Below are positions 53,527-64,000 of a stretch of 64,000 nt of DNA, piece after piece; within the stretch, counting starts at the first letter, position 1; each line of letters begins with the position of its first letter. The position numbers and the translations under genes are program-made. The DNA comes from Herbaspirillum sp. RTI4. GTDB lineage: Bacteria > Pseudomonadota > Gammaproteobacteria > Burkholderiales > Burkholderiaceae_D. The stretch lies in assembly GCF_034313965.1 (NCBI RefSeq), contig NZ_JAVIWQ010000002.1, positions 2,232,001 through 2,296,000 on the forward strand, in the 5' to 3' direction. The notes beneath the pieces were generated by a model. It was not told where the DNA came from and made no database searches. It saw only the letters and a program-made list of their open reading frames with translations.

Positions 53527-53630
53527 TTGGTCGGCGCGGATGCATTAAGCCTTTGGGGTATCATCGACCGCATCGGCGAGTTTATCCGCGTGTTCTGCTT
53601 CGTTGCAGTAATCCATTTCAGGAAATCGCC

Positions 53631-54083
53631 ATGGGCGTCATGAGTAATTGGACAATCTGGTGGCTGATGGCCGGCGTATTAGTCGCTGCTGAATTGTTTA
53701 CCGGCACTTTTTATTTGCTGATGATCGCAATCGGTTTTGCCGCTGGTGGCGCAGTCGCCTTATTTGACATCCCGGTGTCAGGGCAATTGCTGATCGCGGC
53801 GATTGTTTCTATCATCGCCGTCGTCGCCTTGCGTCGCAGCCGCTTAGGTGACTGGCACAAGCGAGATGCAGTGCGTGACCCCAATATCAATCTCGACATT
53901 GGCCAGAGCATCCAGGTCGCGCTCTGGCATGAGCAGGGCGATACCTACACCGCACGCGTCAAGTACCGTGGCGCGGATTGGGACGTCGATCTTATCCCCG
54001 GCAGCGCGCCTGTCGCAGGTCAGTTCTTCATCCATGAAGTGCGCGGAAGCCGCTTGCTGGTCGATCGTTCTCCCGATGCCTGA
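53631..54083 (+). CDS. NfeD-like membrane protein
   Basis: A 150-residue protein with two to three membrane segments (TIWWLMAGVLVAAELFTG, YLLMIAIGFAAGGAVAL, LLIAAIVSIIAVVAL) and a C-terminal soluble OB-fold domain (about 85-145) typical of short NfeD proteins. The start is at ATG 53631 after a CAGGAAA site; the longer frame is not conserved. It pairs with the stomatin-like gene 96 bp downstream. The NfeD/stomatin pair is thought to organise membrane microdomains. Confidence 0.88.
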   Translation: MGVMSNWTIWWLMAGVLVAAELFTGTFYLLMIAIGFAAGGAVALFDIPVSGQLLIAAIVSIIAVVALRRSRLGDWHKRDAVRDPNINLDIGQSIQVALWHEQGDTYTARVKYRGADWDVDLIPGSAPVAGQFFIHEVRGSRLLVDRSPDA

Positions 54084-54179
54084 ATCCTCCTGAGCGCATG
54101 AGGCTGTGACTACCGTGTCATGGCTTCCTGCGCTTTGCCATGCACTCAATTAAACGTCCAACTCCAAGGAGTCATCACC

Positions 54180-55100
54180 ATGTTCCAAAGCCTCACGTTT
54201 GCCATTTTCATCATTGTTGTCATCTTTATCATCAAGACCATGAAGGTAGTGCCGCAGCAACATGCCTGGGTGGTCGAGCGACTCGGGAAATACCATGCAA
54301 CGCTGGGGCCGGGACTCAATATTGTGGTGCCCTTTGTCGACCGGATTGCCTACAAGCACATACTCAAAGAAATTCCGCTCGATGTGCCGCCGCAGGTGTG
54401 CATTACGCGTGACAACACGCAGTTGCAGGTAGACGGCATTTTGTATTTTCAGATCACCGATCCTATGCGCGCTTCGTACGGTTCATCGAATTACATCTCT
54501 GCGATCACGCAACTGGCGCAAACCACGCTGCGTTCCGTGATCGGTCGGATGGAGCTGGACAAGACTTTCGAGGAGCGCGATCACATCAATACGTCAATCG
54601 TCAACGCAATCGACGAATCGGCCGCTAACTGGGGCGTGAAGGTTTTGCGCTATGAAATCAAGGATCTGACGCCGCCCAAGGAAATCCTGCACGCCATGCA
54701 GGCGCAGATTACCGCCGAGCGTGAAAAGCGCGCCTTGATCGCCGCATCGGAAGGGCGCAAGCAGGAACAGATCAATATCGCGACCGGTAAGCGCGAGGCA
54801 TCGATTGCGGAGTCGGAAGGGGAACGCGCTGCTTCAATCAACCGCGCCCAGGGTCAGGCTGCTGCGATTCTTGAAATTGCCGAAGCGAGTGCCGAAGCGA
54901 TTCGCAAGACCGCTGCGGCGATCATGGCCCCCGGCGGCTCGGATGCAGTCAATCTGAAGGTTGCGGAACAATATGTCGCGGCGTTCGCGCAACTGGCCAA
55001 GACCAATAATTCGATTATCGTGCCCGCGAATCTGGGGGACATGAGCAGTCTGATCGCCAGCGCCATGCAGGTGGTCAAGACGCAAAAAAAAGAGGGATAA
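54180..55100 (+). CDS. Stomatin/prohibitin-family (SPFH) membrane protein, QmcA-like
   Basis: A 306-residue protein with one N-terminal membrane segment (LTFAIFIIVVIFIIKTM), an SPFH domain (about 25-180: WVVERLGKYHATLGPGLNIV, CITRDNTQLQVDGILYFQI), and a long helical tail rich in Ala/Glu (EREKRALIAASEGRKQEQIN). The start ATG at 54180 follows AAGGAG. SPFH proteins form ring scaffolds in membranes and recruit proteases or NfeD partners. The NfeD gene immediately upstream fits that. Confidence 0.92.
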   Translation: MFQSLTFAIFIIVVIFIIKTMKVVPQQHAWVVERLGKYHATLGPGLNIVVPFVDRIAYKHILKEIPLDVPPQVCITRDNTQLQVDGILYFQITDPMRASYGSSNYISAITQLAQTTLRSVIGRMELDKTFEERDHINTSIVNAIDESAANWGVKVLRYEIKDLTPPKEILHAMQAQITAEREKRALIAASEGRKQEQINIATGKREASIAESEGERAASINRAQGQAAAILEIAEASAEAIRKTAAAIMAPGGSDAVNLKVAEQYVAAFAQLAKTNNSIIVPANLGDMSSLIASAMQVVKTQKKEG

Positions 55101-55124
55101 GTTGAAAGGCAAGTAAGCAGATCG

Positions 55125-55154
55125 CTGCCCTCCGCATTGCGTTATGGAGGGCAG
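55125..55154. other. Hairpin after the stomatin-like gene
   Basis: CTGCCCTCC and GGAGGGCAG form a perfect 9-bp stem with a 12-nt loop. No T run is present on either strand. It lies between convergent stomatin-like and smpB genes. Confidence 0.5.
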
Positions 55155-55263
55155 AAATACGATAGGAGCGCCCAAATAATTTTGGCAGCGTCCTTGTGTG
55201 GATTGATGGCAATAGGGGGATTCTGCCGGGCTGCAGCGACCCGAATGTTGAAACCGGGTGCGC

Positions 55264-55713
55264 TTAACGGCGGTGGACTTTCATGGCCGCCTGCACTTCA
55301 CGCTGACCGTCGCGGTCTTTTTCAGTGGCGCGTTTGTCGTGCTGTTTCTTGCCCTTGGCCAGCCCGATATCGCATTTGATGAGGCCGCCCTTGTAGTGCA
55401 GGTTCAGCGGCACCAGCGTATAACCGGAGCGTTCCACTTTGCCGATCAGTTTGCTGATTTCCGTCGATTTCAACAGCAGTTTGCGGGTGCGGGTAGCTTC
55501 GGGATGGATGTGGGTCGAGGCGGTCGCCAGCGCACTGATGTGGGCGCCGAACAAAAATATCTCGCCATGCCGGACGATCACGTAAGCTTCTTTCAGCTGC
55601 ACGCGCCCGCCGCGAATCGCTTTGGCTTCCCATCCCTGGAGAACCATGCCGGCTTCAAATCGCTCTTCGACAAAGTAATCGAAGAACGCCTTTTTATTAT
55701 CAACTATGCTCAT
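55264..55713 (-). CDS. smpB: SsrA-binding protein
   Basis: Binds tmRNA and directs it to stalled ribosomes in trans-translation. The 149-residue protein has the core [39 protein letters not shown] and the C-terminal basic region [15 protein letters not shown]. It is divergent from ratA across about 70 bp, the standard arrangement. Confidence 0.97.
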   Translation of the reverse strand: MSIVDNKKAFFDYFVEERFEAGMVLQGWEAKAIRGGRVQLKEAYVIVRHGEIFLFGAHISALATASTHIHPEATRTRKLLLKSTEISKLIGKVERSGYTLVPLNLHYKGGLIKCDIGLAKGKKQHDKRATEKDRDGQREVQAAMKVHRR

Positions 55714-55781
55714 TGGATGGAAAAACCTGTGTGGTCGGTTAAAATTTCAACTTCGTAAGTTTATCAAACGGTATATCGCCC

Positions 55782-56213
55782 ATGGCAGTCGTACATAAAA
55801 CAGTGCTCATCGGCTATAGCGCGCAACAAATGTTTGCGCTAGTCGACAGGGTGGAAGCGTATCCTGAATTTCTTTCCTGGTGCGGTGGCGTTGAAGTACG
55901 CGACCGGACGGAGGACAAACTGACCGCCAAAATTAACATCAATTTTCACGGCATCAAGCAATCGTTTACTACCGAAAACACCAACGCGCCGCCGACTTCG
56001 ATGACGATGCGGCTGGTCGAAGGGCCGTTCAAGCAGTTCGAGGCTGCCTGGAATTTCAAGGAGTTGCGGGCTGACGCCTGCAAGATCGAATTCGACATGC
56101 GTTACGAATTTTCGAATCGCTTGCTGGAAACCGTGATCGGACCGGTGTTCAGCATGATTGCCGACAGTTTCGTGGATTCTTTTTGTACCCGGGCGGAAAC
56201 TATCTATGGCTGA
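55782..56213 (+). CDS. RatA/COQ10-like START-domain protein
   Basis: A 143-residue polyketide-cyclase/START-domain protein. It starts AVVHKTVLIGYSAQQMFALV and has VEAYPEFLSWCGGVEV and MRYEFSNRLLETVIGPVFS. The family in E. coli (RatA/PasT) has been reported to inhibit ribosome subunit joining, and relatives bind coenzyme Q; which role applies here is open. Next to smpB and overlapping an RnfH gene, the standard arrangement. Confidence 0.9.
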   Translation: MAVVHKTVLIGYSAQQMFALVDRVEAYPEFLSWCGGVEVRDRTEDKLTAKININFHGIKQSFTTENTNAPPTSMTMRLVEGPFKQFEAAWNFKELRADACKIEFDMRYEFSNRLLETVIGPVFSMIADSFVDSFCTRAETIYG

Positions 56214-56508
56214 CGTCTCGCTTTTGCAAGTCCAGATTTGCTACGCCTCGCCTGAGGCCCAGATTCTGCACGATTTCACGGTAGAGCAGGGTACCACGTT
56301 GCAGCAGGCGATTCTCGACAGCGGGCTGCTGCGCCAGCAAAATGGTATCGATCTGGCAGCCTGCCGGGTCGGCATTTTCGGTAAGCTCAAGACGCCGGAC
56401 ACCCTGCTGCGCGACGGCGACCGCATAGAAATCTACCGGCCGCTGATTGCCGATCCCATGGATTCGCGCCGCGCCCGGATGGAAAAGAGCAGCAGGGAGT
56501 CGCGCTGA
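56206..56508 (+). CDS. RnfH/RatB-family ubiquitin-like protein
   Basis: A 100-residue beta-grasp protein. The start is at ATG 56206 (MADVSLLQVQICYASP), overlapping the ratA stop; the longer frame is a shadow of ratA. It contains LQQAILDSGLL, CRVGIFGKLKTPDTLLRDGDRIEIYRPLIADP, typical of RnfH (PasI). It was once called the antitoxin of RatA, but that role is doubtful. Function unknown. Confidence 0.9.
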   Translation: MADVSLLQVQICYASPEAQILHDFTVEQGTTLQQAILDSGLLRQQNGIDLAACRVGIFGKLKTPDTLLRDGDRIEIYRPLIADPMDSRRARMEKSSRESR

Positions 56509-56527
56509 TCATAGCTTTTCTGTATAA

Positions 56528-58012
<1,485 letters not shown>

Positions 58013-58060
58013 TTCACGCTCATAGCGCATTAGCGCATTAGCGAATTCATCGGATGCACC

Positions 58061-58098
58061 ACCGCCATCGGCATTTTGCGATGGCGGTATTTGTTTTT
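58061..58098 (+). terminator. Rho-independent terminator after guaB
   Basis: ACCGCCATCG (58061-58070) pairs with CGATGGCGGT (58079-58088), followed by ATTTGTTTTTTT. Just upstream (58021-58042) are short TAGCGCAT-type repeats. Confidence 0.9.
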
Positions 58099-58187
58099 TT
58101 AGAGCGGCCATTTGGCTACCGGCGTTCCGCGCCACGGTCGAACGACCCGACTGTTCCCACCTCACTACCGGACACATTGCTCCCATC

Positions 58188-59765
<1,578 letters not shown>

Positions 59766-59781
59766 TTTTAGGTCTTTCGGC

Positions 59782-59848
59782 AGCTTTCGCGGACTATCGG
59801 AAAAGTCACTTAAATTATTGATTTATATAAGTTTATATCGCGAAAGCT
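59782..59848. repeat. Inverted repeat next to the putative attachment site
   Basis: AGCTTTCGCG (59782-59791) and its perfect complement CGCGAAAGCT (59839-59848) flank a 47-bp AT-rich centre. CTATCGG also occurs at 59794-59800 and 59847-59853. They lie 17 bp past the guaA stop, where integrase core or arm sites are expected. Confidence 0.65.
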
Positions 59849-59860
59849 ATCGGCATCTAT

Positions 59861-60035
59861 TGACGGCAAGCGAAATTTTTTGTCGGTAATCCTGACGGTA
59901 ATGAAAGCTAGGCAAGTCATCTAAAAATATTTACCGTCTGACTGTTTTCGGCTCTGACGGTAAAAAATAATAGAAAGAGCTAGTATTCATGGGGGGTTTC
60001 AGAGAATTCTGTGTCTTTTGAGTCGTTGACGGTAA
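59861..60035. repeat. Repeated TGACGGTAA-type motifs between guaA and the integrase
   Basis: TGACGGTAA at 59893-59901, 59955-59963 and 60027-60035; the near-copies TGACGGCAA at 59861 and TGTCGGTAA at 59881; and an inverted copy, TTACCGTCTG, at 59931-59940. Such clustered short repeats near an attachment site are typical of integrase arm-type or excisionase sites; they could also control the int promoter. Confidence 0.65.
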
Positions 60036-60059
60036 AATTGCCGTTCTCAGGAGGACACC

Positions 60060-61316
60060 ATGCTGACCGATACCGCACTGAAGAATCTCAAACCCAAGGA
60101 TGCGCCCTACAAGGTGACGGACAGGGATGGCATGTATGTGACGGTCTCGACGGCGGGTACCGTCACGTTCCGTTATGACTACCGGATCAATAGCAGGCGC
60201 GAAACGCTGACGATTGGCCGCTATGGGCCAGGCGGTCTGTCGCTGGCCCGTGCACGCGAAAAGTGCATCGACGCGAAGCGGGCAGTTTCGGAAGGACAGT
60301 CCCCGGCGCAGGAAAAGCAGCGAGAGAAGAGGCGCCTTTCGGACGCCAAAACCTTCCAGGAATTTACCGACGAGTGGTACGAGGGTGCGCGGATGGCCGA
60401 CAGCACGCGGTCGATGCGCAAGAGCATCCTTGACCGGGACATCCTGCCTGTGTTCAAGAGCCGCTTGCTGAGCGAGATCAGTCCTGATGACCTGCGCGAT
60501 CTGTGCGACAAGGTGAAGGGGAGGGGAGCGCCAGCAACGGCAATCCATGTTCGCGACATCATCAAGCAAATCTACGGTTTTGCCATCTTGCACGGCGAGA
60601 AGGTGGCCAACCCTGCCGACGACGTTGGACCATCGTCGATCGCCACTTTCGTGGCACGGGATCGAGCGCTGTCGCCGTCCGAGATACGCATCATGCTCAA
60701 GCAGTTGGAGTACGTCGCTTCGTACCCGACCATCAAACTGGGTCTGCGGCTGATCTTGCTCACGCTGGTGCGCAAAGGCGAACTGATCCACGCGACATGG
60801 GATGAGATCGATTTCGAGAAAGCACTGTGGACTATCCCAAAAGCCCGCATGAAGGCCGGCAAGGCCCACAACATCTACCTGTCGCAGCAGGCGCTCGACA
60901 TCATGATCGCACTGCGCACCTGCGCCGGTGGCTCAAGATACCTGTTACCTTCGCGCTATGACGGCGACAAGTGTATGTCGAACGCCACGCTGAACCGTGT
61001 CGGGCAGATAGTCGTGGAGCGGTCGAAAGCGAAGGGTCTGCCAATCGAAAATTTCACTGTGCATGACCTGCGCCGCACCGGTTCGACCATCCTCAACGAG
61101 TTGGGCTTCAACAGTGACTGGATCGAGAAGTGTCTTGCCCACGAAGATGGCCGTTCATCACGCGGCATCTACAACAAGGCTGAATACGCCGAGCAGCGCC
61201 GCCACATGCTGCAAGAGTGGGCCGACATGGTTGACGCCTGGGTGGCCGGCGAATCGCACACCCCGACGTTGCTGCCCCCGTCGATGAAGATCATCACGAC
61301 ACAGGCGTTACTTTGA
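60060..61316 (+). CDS. int: Tyrosine-type site-specific integrase
   Basis: A 418-residue recombinase of the DUF4102/P4-type integrase group that inserts and excises the element. It has the N-terminal arm-binding domain (TALKNLKPKDAPYKVTDRDG), a SAM-like core-binding domain (about 100-190) and the catalytic domain with Arg in LVRKGELIHATWDEID, HDLRRTGSTIL (His, Arg), CLAHEDGRSSRGIYNKAEY (His and nucleophile Tyr). An AGGAGG site precedes the ATG. Its 3' end overlaps the convergent AlpA gene by 23 bp. Confidence 0.95.
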   Translation: MLTDTALKNLKPKDAPYKVTDRDGMYVTVSTAGTVTFRYDYRINSRRETLTIGRYGPGGLSLARAREKCIDAKRAVSEGQSPAQEKQREKRRLSDAKTFQEFTDEWYEGARMADSTRSMRKSILDRDILPVFKSRLLSEISPDDLRDLCDKVKGRGAPATAIHVRDIIKQIYGFAILHGEKVANPADDVGPSSIATFVARDRALSPSEIRIMLKQLEYVASYPTIKLGLRLILLTLVRKGELIHATWDEIDFEKALWTIPKARMKAGKAHNIYLSQQALDIMIALRTCAGGSRYLLPSRYDGDKCMSNATLNRVGQIVVERSKAKGLPIENFTVHDLRRTGSTILNELGFNSDWIEKCLAHEDGRSSRGIYNKAEYAEQRRHMLQEWADMVDAWVAGESHTPTLLPPSMKIITTQALL

Positions 61317-61662
61317 CGGGGCGGTGCTTGCGCTGACGAACGTCCGGCGAGGGGGCTCGTTTTATCTGCGCGCTGTCGGAAGCTTGGCGGCGCGCATCAA
61401 GCCATGCCTCTACCTCCGTCAAATCCCACACCACGCAGCGTGCGGTTAGATTGAACCTGCGCGGAAATCCACCGCGCCGTTCCATGTCGTAGATCGTGGT
61501 GTCGGCCAGAGGCACGATTTGTCGCAACTCGGGACGGCGGATCGTGCGTCGGAACGGCAAGATATTCGGTGCGATCAGTCGTGGTAGCGGCATGCCGTGC
61601 AGGTCGTTTGCATCAGAGTCGTTGTTCGACCTCGCGGCCTGCAAACTTCGATCTGCTTTGTT
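61294..61662 (-). CDS. AlpA-family DNA-binding regulator
   Basis: A 122-residue protein with a MerR/AlpA-like helix-turn-helix: RRPELRQIVPLADTTIYDME then RRGGFPRRFNLTARCVVWDL and TEVEAWLDARRQ, the AlpA hallmark. The start is set at ATG 61662 because GGAG lies 6 bp upstream; longer starts have no such site. AlpA proteins activate integrase genes or act as excisionases of P4-like elements; its position against int fits that. Confidence 0.85.
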   Translation of the reverse strand, partial: NKADRSLQAARSNNDSDANDLHGMPLPRLIAPNILPFRRTIRRPELRQIVPLADTTIYDMERRGGFPRRFNLTARCVVWDLTEVEAWLDARRQASDSAQIKRAPSPDVRQRKHRPVKVTPVS

Positions 61663-61816
61663 CATGATCTTCTCCATCAGCAGGGCAGTTGCTGCGTGCA
61701 TTGCAACCGCCGATATAAATACGGTCCTGTGATGGTGATCTTTCCGGCATCTATTGAAAACTCGCTCAGGCGTGCATGAGCGTATTCCGATTGCGCTCAC
61801 GCGGCGTGGTTGTGCA

Positions 61817-62044
61817 TCACTTCGCGTTGATCTTCTTGAAGCCGCGATCCCGCGCCATGAACGCTTCGAGCATGTGCGGGATCAGCGTCGTGGCATCAAT
61901 CGGCTCACCGTAGGTCTGAGCATGTTGCGCGGCGTAGCGTTCCAAATCGGTCTTCAACGCGGTGGTGAGCGCAATGGTGATTTTGACTGTCTCGGTCTTG
62001 ATCGGCAGCGGCCCCAGCCGCAGTTTGCTGGTGGATATGCTCAT
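61817..62044 (-). CDS. DUF2274 protein of the conjugation operon
   Basis: A 75-residue protein (MSISTSKLRLGPLPIKTETV, with a ribbon-helix-helix-like TALKTDLERYAAQHAQTYGE and a C-terminal helix). DUF2274 genes sit right after trbI in Tn4371-like and related elements. The start overlaps the trbI stop by 4 bp. Function unknown; DNA binding is possible. Confidence 0.8.
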   Translation of the reverse strand: MSISTSKLRLGPLPIKTETVKITIALTTALKTDLERYAAQHAQTYGEPIDATTLIPHMLEAFMARDRGFKKINAK

Positions 62045-63300
62045 TGCGACGATCCCCTTTGGAAGAACAGCGGCTGGTACGGCCGCAAGATCAGATCCTT
62101 GTTCACCATGACCCTCATCGGGAAGCCGGGCCGAATTGTGAGCGTCGGCTGGATGCTCACATTGCGTTTGGTGATCTCCTGACCGACCTGGTTCACAGTG
62201 TCCTGCCCGCTCTGGCGCGTGGCAATGATGATTTTGCTATCGCTGCCGGTGCGATCAGGTGCAGCCAGTTCGGCACCCACGCCGAGCAGCGTGGACAACG
62301 CCGCACCGGCGAGGATGCGATCCCAATGCCAGTCGACGCCATCTTCCAGTCCGGCATAACCGGCCGGGTCGATGCCGGGCAAGCGGTCGAGCGAAATGGA
62401 TGAAGTGTCGGGCAGGATCAACCGCGTCCACACCAGTAATACGCGTCGCTGGCCGAATGACACCTGGCTGTCGTAGCGCCCGATCAGGCGGGAGCCCTGC
62501 GGAATCAGCAGGAAGCGACCCGTGGCCGTGTCGTAGACCGCCTCGGTGACGTTGGCGATGACTTGTCCCGGCAGGTCGGAGTTAATGCCTGTCACCAGCG
62601 CAGCCGGAATGATGGTGCCCGCCATCACTTGGTAGGGAGAGGCTGGCAGTTGCAAACTGGCCGGATTGCGGGTGGCGGTGTCGCCGCCATTGGCGACAAA
62701 CGCCTGCTTCTGCTCCTGCCGGTTTTGTACCACCGTCGGGTCGGTCGGCTGCGCCGACGCGATGGCAGGGACCATCGGATTGAATGGCTGGTTGCCCGAT
62801 ACCGGATCGGGCGTGGCCGTACTCGCAGTGGGCGATGGTGCTGCCTTTACCGCACCGCTGCGAAAGAAAACCCCCGAACGTGCCGCATCCTCGGCATCAC
62901 CCGGCTGCGCAATGCGCCCAGTCTGCGCGGGAGCTCCCGCATTACGCTGCGCAACGATGGCCGGACCCAAGTCGCCCGGTAATGGCTCGCCCAAAACGGG
63001 CACCGGCTTGGCAGCTACCGGCACCTTGGAATAATCCTTGGGCAACTGGTCGAGGTTCTCGGCATGCGAGACACGGTCTACGTTGTAGAGTTCGGAGGCC
63101 GCGTTGCGCTCGCGCTTGTGCGATTGCAGCGACCACAGCGTGCCGCCCAACACGACCGCACCCAGCGTTCCCGCAAGGACGGCCAGCATGCGCCGGTTTA
63201 GTCGCGTGACCGGGCGCGGCGAAGCGCGCAGAGCCATGGTGTCCGGGTGGGCCTTATTCGACCCAGTTGGTGGTGGCGTGGCGGGCGTGCTCATGCTCAA
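62041..63300 (-). CDS. trbI: Conjugal transfer protein TrbI (VirB10-like)
   Basis: Inner-to-outer membrane channel component of the type IV secretion system. The 419-residue protein has a cytoplasmic N-terminus, one membrane segment (RRMLAVLAGTLGAVVLGGTL, about residue 37-56), a Pro/Ala-rich periplasmic linker and the C-terminal VirB10 domain (about 215-410: GTIIPAALVTGINSDLPGQV, RLIGRYDSQVSFGQRRVLLV, DRLPGIDPAGYAGLEDGVD). It overlaps trbG and DUF2274 by 4 bp each. Confidence 0.94.
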   Translation of the reverse strand: MSMSTPATPPPTGSNKAHPDTMALRASPRPVTRLNRRMLAVLAGTLGAVVLGGTLWSLQSHKRERNAASELYNVDRVSHAENLDQLPKDYSKVPVAAKPVPVLGEPLPGDLGPAIVAQRNAGAPAQTGRIAQPGDAEDAARSGVFFRSGAVKAAPSPTASTATPDPVSGNQPFNPMVPAIASAQPTDPTVVQNRQEQKQAFVANGGDTATRNPASLQLPASPYQVMAGTIIPAALVTGINSDLPGQVIANVTEAVYDTATGRFLLIPQGSRLIGRYDSQVSFGQRRVLLVWTRLILPDTSSISLDRLPGIDPAGYAGLEDGVDWHWDRILAGAALSTLLGVGAELAAPDRTGSDSKIIIATRQSGQDTVNQVGQEITKRNVSIQPTLTIRPGFPMRVMVNKDLILRPYQPLFFQRGSSQ

Positions 63301-64000
63301 TGCCTCCGTGCCGTACTGCTCACACCATCGGTGCGCTCGATGCGAACAACGGCGGCCTTGTCAGCGCCCAGCCGCAACTCGGCCGCACCGAACAACCGAT
63401 CTACCACGTAGTACGGTGAGCGAAAGCGGTAGTTCACGAGCTGGCCATCACCCTGCGCTCCGATCACGAACAGCGGCGGCAACTCGCCCTGGGCGATGCC
63501 GGCGGGGAACTGGATATAGACCCGCTCGCCATCGTCGAAGGCGCGCAGCGGCTTCCACGGTGGGCTGTCGCCGGAAATCGCGTAGCGGAACTTGATCTGC
63601 TCCAGCGACAAGCCGGAGTCCACCGGCGCAGCCGTCTGAGCTTGCTGCGCTTGCTTTTGCAAGGCCAGCAGGCGGTCCTTCGGGTAGTCCCACGATGCGG
63701 ACGCCATCCATGCCTGCGGCGTCGAAGACAATTCGAGCAGGTAGGTACGGCGATTGGTGGTGATAACCAGGTTCGTCTTCAGTCCGATGCGCGTTGGCTT
63801 CACGAGAATGTTCACACGCAGGCTGGCGCCCGCACCGCTGGCCGTGTCGCCGACGATCCAGCGCACAGTGTCGCCGGCCGAGACCGTCACCAACTCTTCG
63901 CCCTGCTGCAAGGCGATGACGGTGACGCGGCCCGGACTGGTGTAGACCTGATACAGCGCGCCGTCCGCATAGGGCCAGACCTGAATGGCGTTGATGTAAC
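63297..64000 (-). CDS. trbG: Conjugal transfer protein TrbG (VirB9-like), partial
   Basis: Outer-membrane-associated channel component of the type IV secretion system, partner of TrbI. The frame is open to the window edge, so the N-terminus is missing; an internal TTG at 63911 is not a real start. The visible part includes YINAIQVWPYADGALYQV at the edge, PGRVTVIALQQGEELVTVSA, ANLVITTNRRTYLLEL-type strands, FRYAISGD-like text and the end SPYYVVDRLFGAAELRLG. It leads into trbI with a 4-bp overlap; trbF and other trb genes are expected beyond the edge. Confidence 0.9.
   Translation of the reverse strand, partial: YINAIQVWPYADGALYQVYTSPGRVTVIALQQGEELVTVSAGDTVRWIVGDTASGAGASLRVNILVKPTRIGLKTNLVITTNRRTYLLELSSTPQAWMASASWDYPKDRLLALQKQAQQAQTAAPVDSGLSLEQIKFRYAISGDSPPWKPLRAFDDGERVYIQFPAGIAQGELPPLFVIGAQGDGQLVNYRFRSPYYVVDRLFGAAELRLGADKAAVVRIERTDGVSSTARRH

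Noticed and set aside
59766-64000. Assignment as a Tn4371-family element proper
   Set aside because: TrbI, TrbG and DUF2274 fit that family, but insertion at guaA and the integrase-next-to-trbI layout do not follow the classical Tn4371 plan. Only one end is visible.

Overview
The window is a chromosomal segment of a betaproteobacterium, most likely of the Oxalobacteraceae (Herminiimonas/Janthinobacterium/Collimonas relatives). This is inferred from gene order and protein style, not from a search. The supporting blocks are dapE/dapD/dapC, smc-zipA-ligA, rpsB-tsf-pyrH-frr-uppS-cdsA-dxr-rseP-bamA-skp-lpxD-fabZ-lpxA-lpxB-rnhB, ppsR/ppsA and guaB-guaA. A paired cyanophycin synthetase locus also fits. 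No rRNA, tRNA or CRISPR array was seen.

Layout. 1-3840: lysine/diaminopimelate genes on the minus strand. 3841-6553: a visibly AT-rich island. It holds the N-terminal part of a T6SS VgrG fused to an unrelated tail, then a head-to-tail array of small exported four-cysteine proteins: two intact copies, one frameshifted copy and one C-terminal relic. The array looks like an orphan T6SS immunity array. 6831-15599: smc, zipA, ligA, galU and def. 15978-19659: a PAS histidine kinase overlapping a receiver-PAS-GGDEF-EAL protein (c-di-GMP signalling). 19863-29355: a cyanophycin region with two cphA genes, an unrecognised protein (weak OTU-like box plus two helical repeats), an ABC exporter with an extra N-terminal domain, and a DUF1854 protein. 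29485-33707: pseudouridine synthase, glnD and map. 34005-49868: the translation, isoprenoid, outer-membrane and lipid A superoperon. 49905-53470: ppsR divergent from ppsA. 53631-59765: nfeD/stomatin pair, smpB, ratA-rnfH, guaB and guaA.

59766-64000 is one end of an integrative conjugative element inserted at the 3' end of guaA. It holds a tyrosine integrase, an AlpA-like regulator, a DUF2274 protein, trbI and a trbG that runs off the window. The short region between guaA and the integrase carries repeated TGACGGTAA-type motifs that could be recombinase or excisionase arm sites.

How the genes work together. The dap genes make meso-diaminopimelate and lysine. The smc/zipA/ligA group serves chromosome organisation, division and replication. 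The central superoperon joins translation elongation and ribosome recycling to UMP supply, undecaprenyl and phospholipid precursors, outer-membrane protein assembly and lipid A. The cyanophycin genes store nitrogen as multi-L-arginyl-poly-L-aspartate. GlnD (PII uridylylation) lies about 1 kb beyond them, though no regulatory link is visible. The most unusual parts are the VgrG-chimera/immunity-like array, the uncharacterised protein inside the cyanophycin region, and the ICE end with its repeat-rich attachment region.
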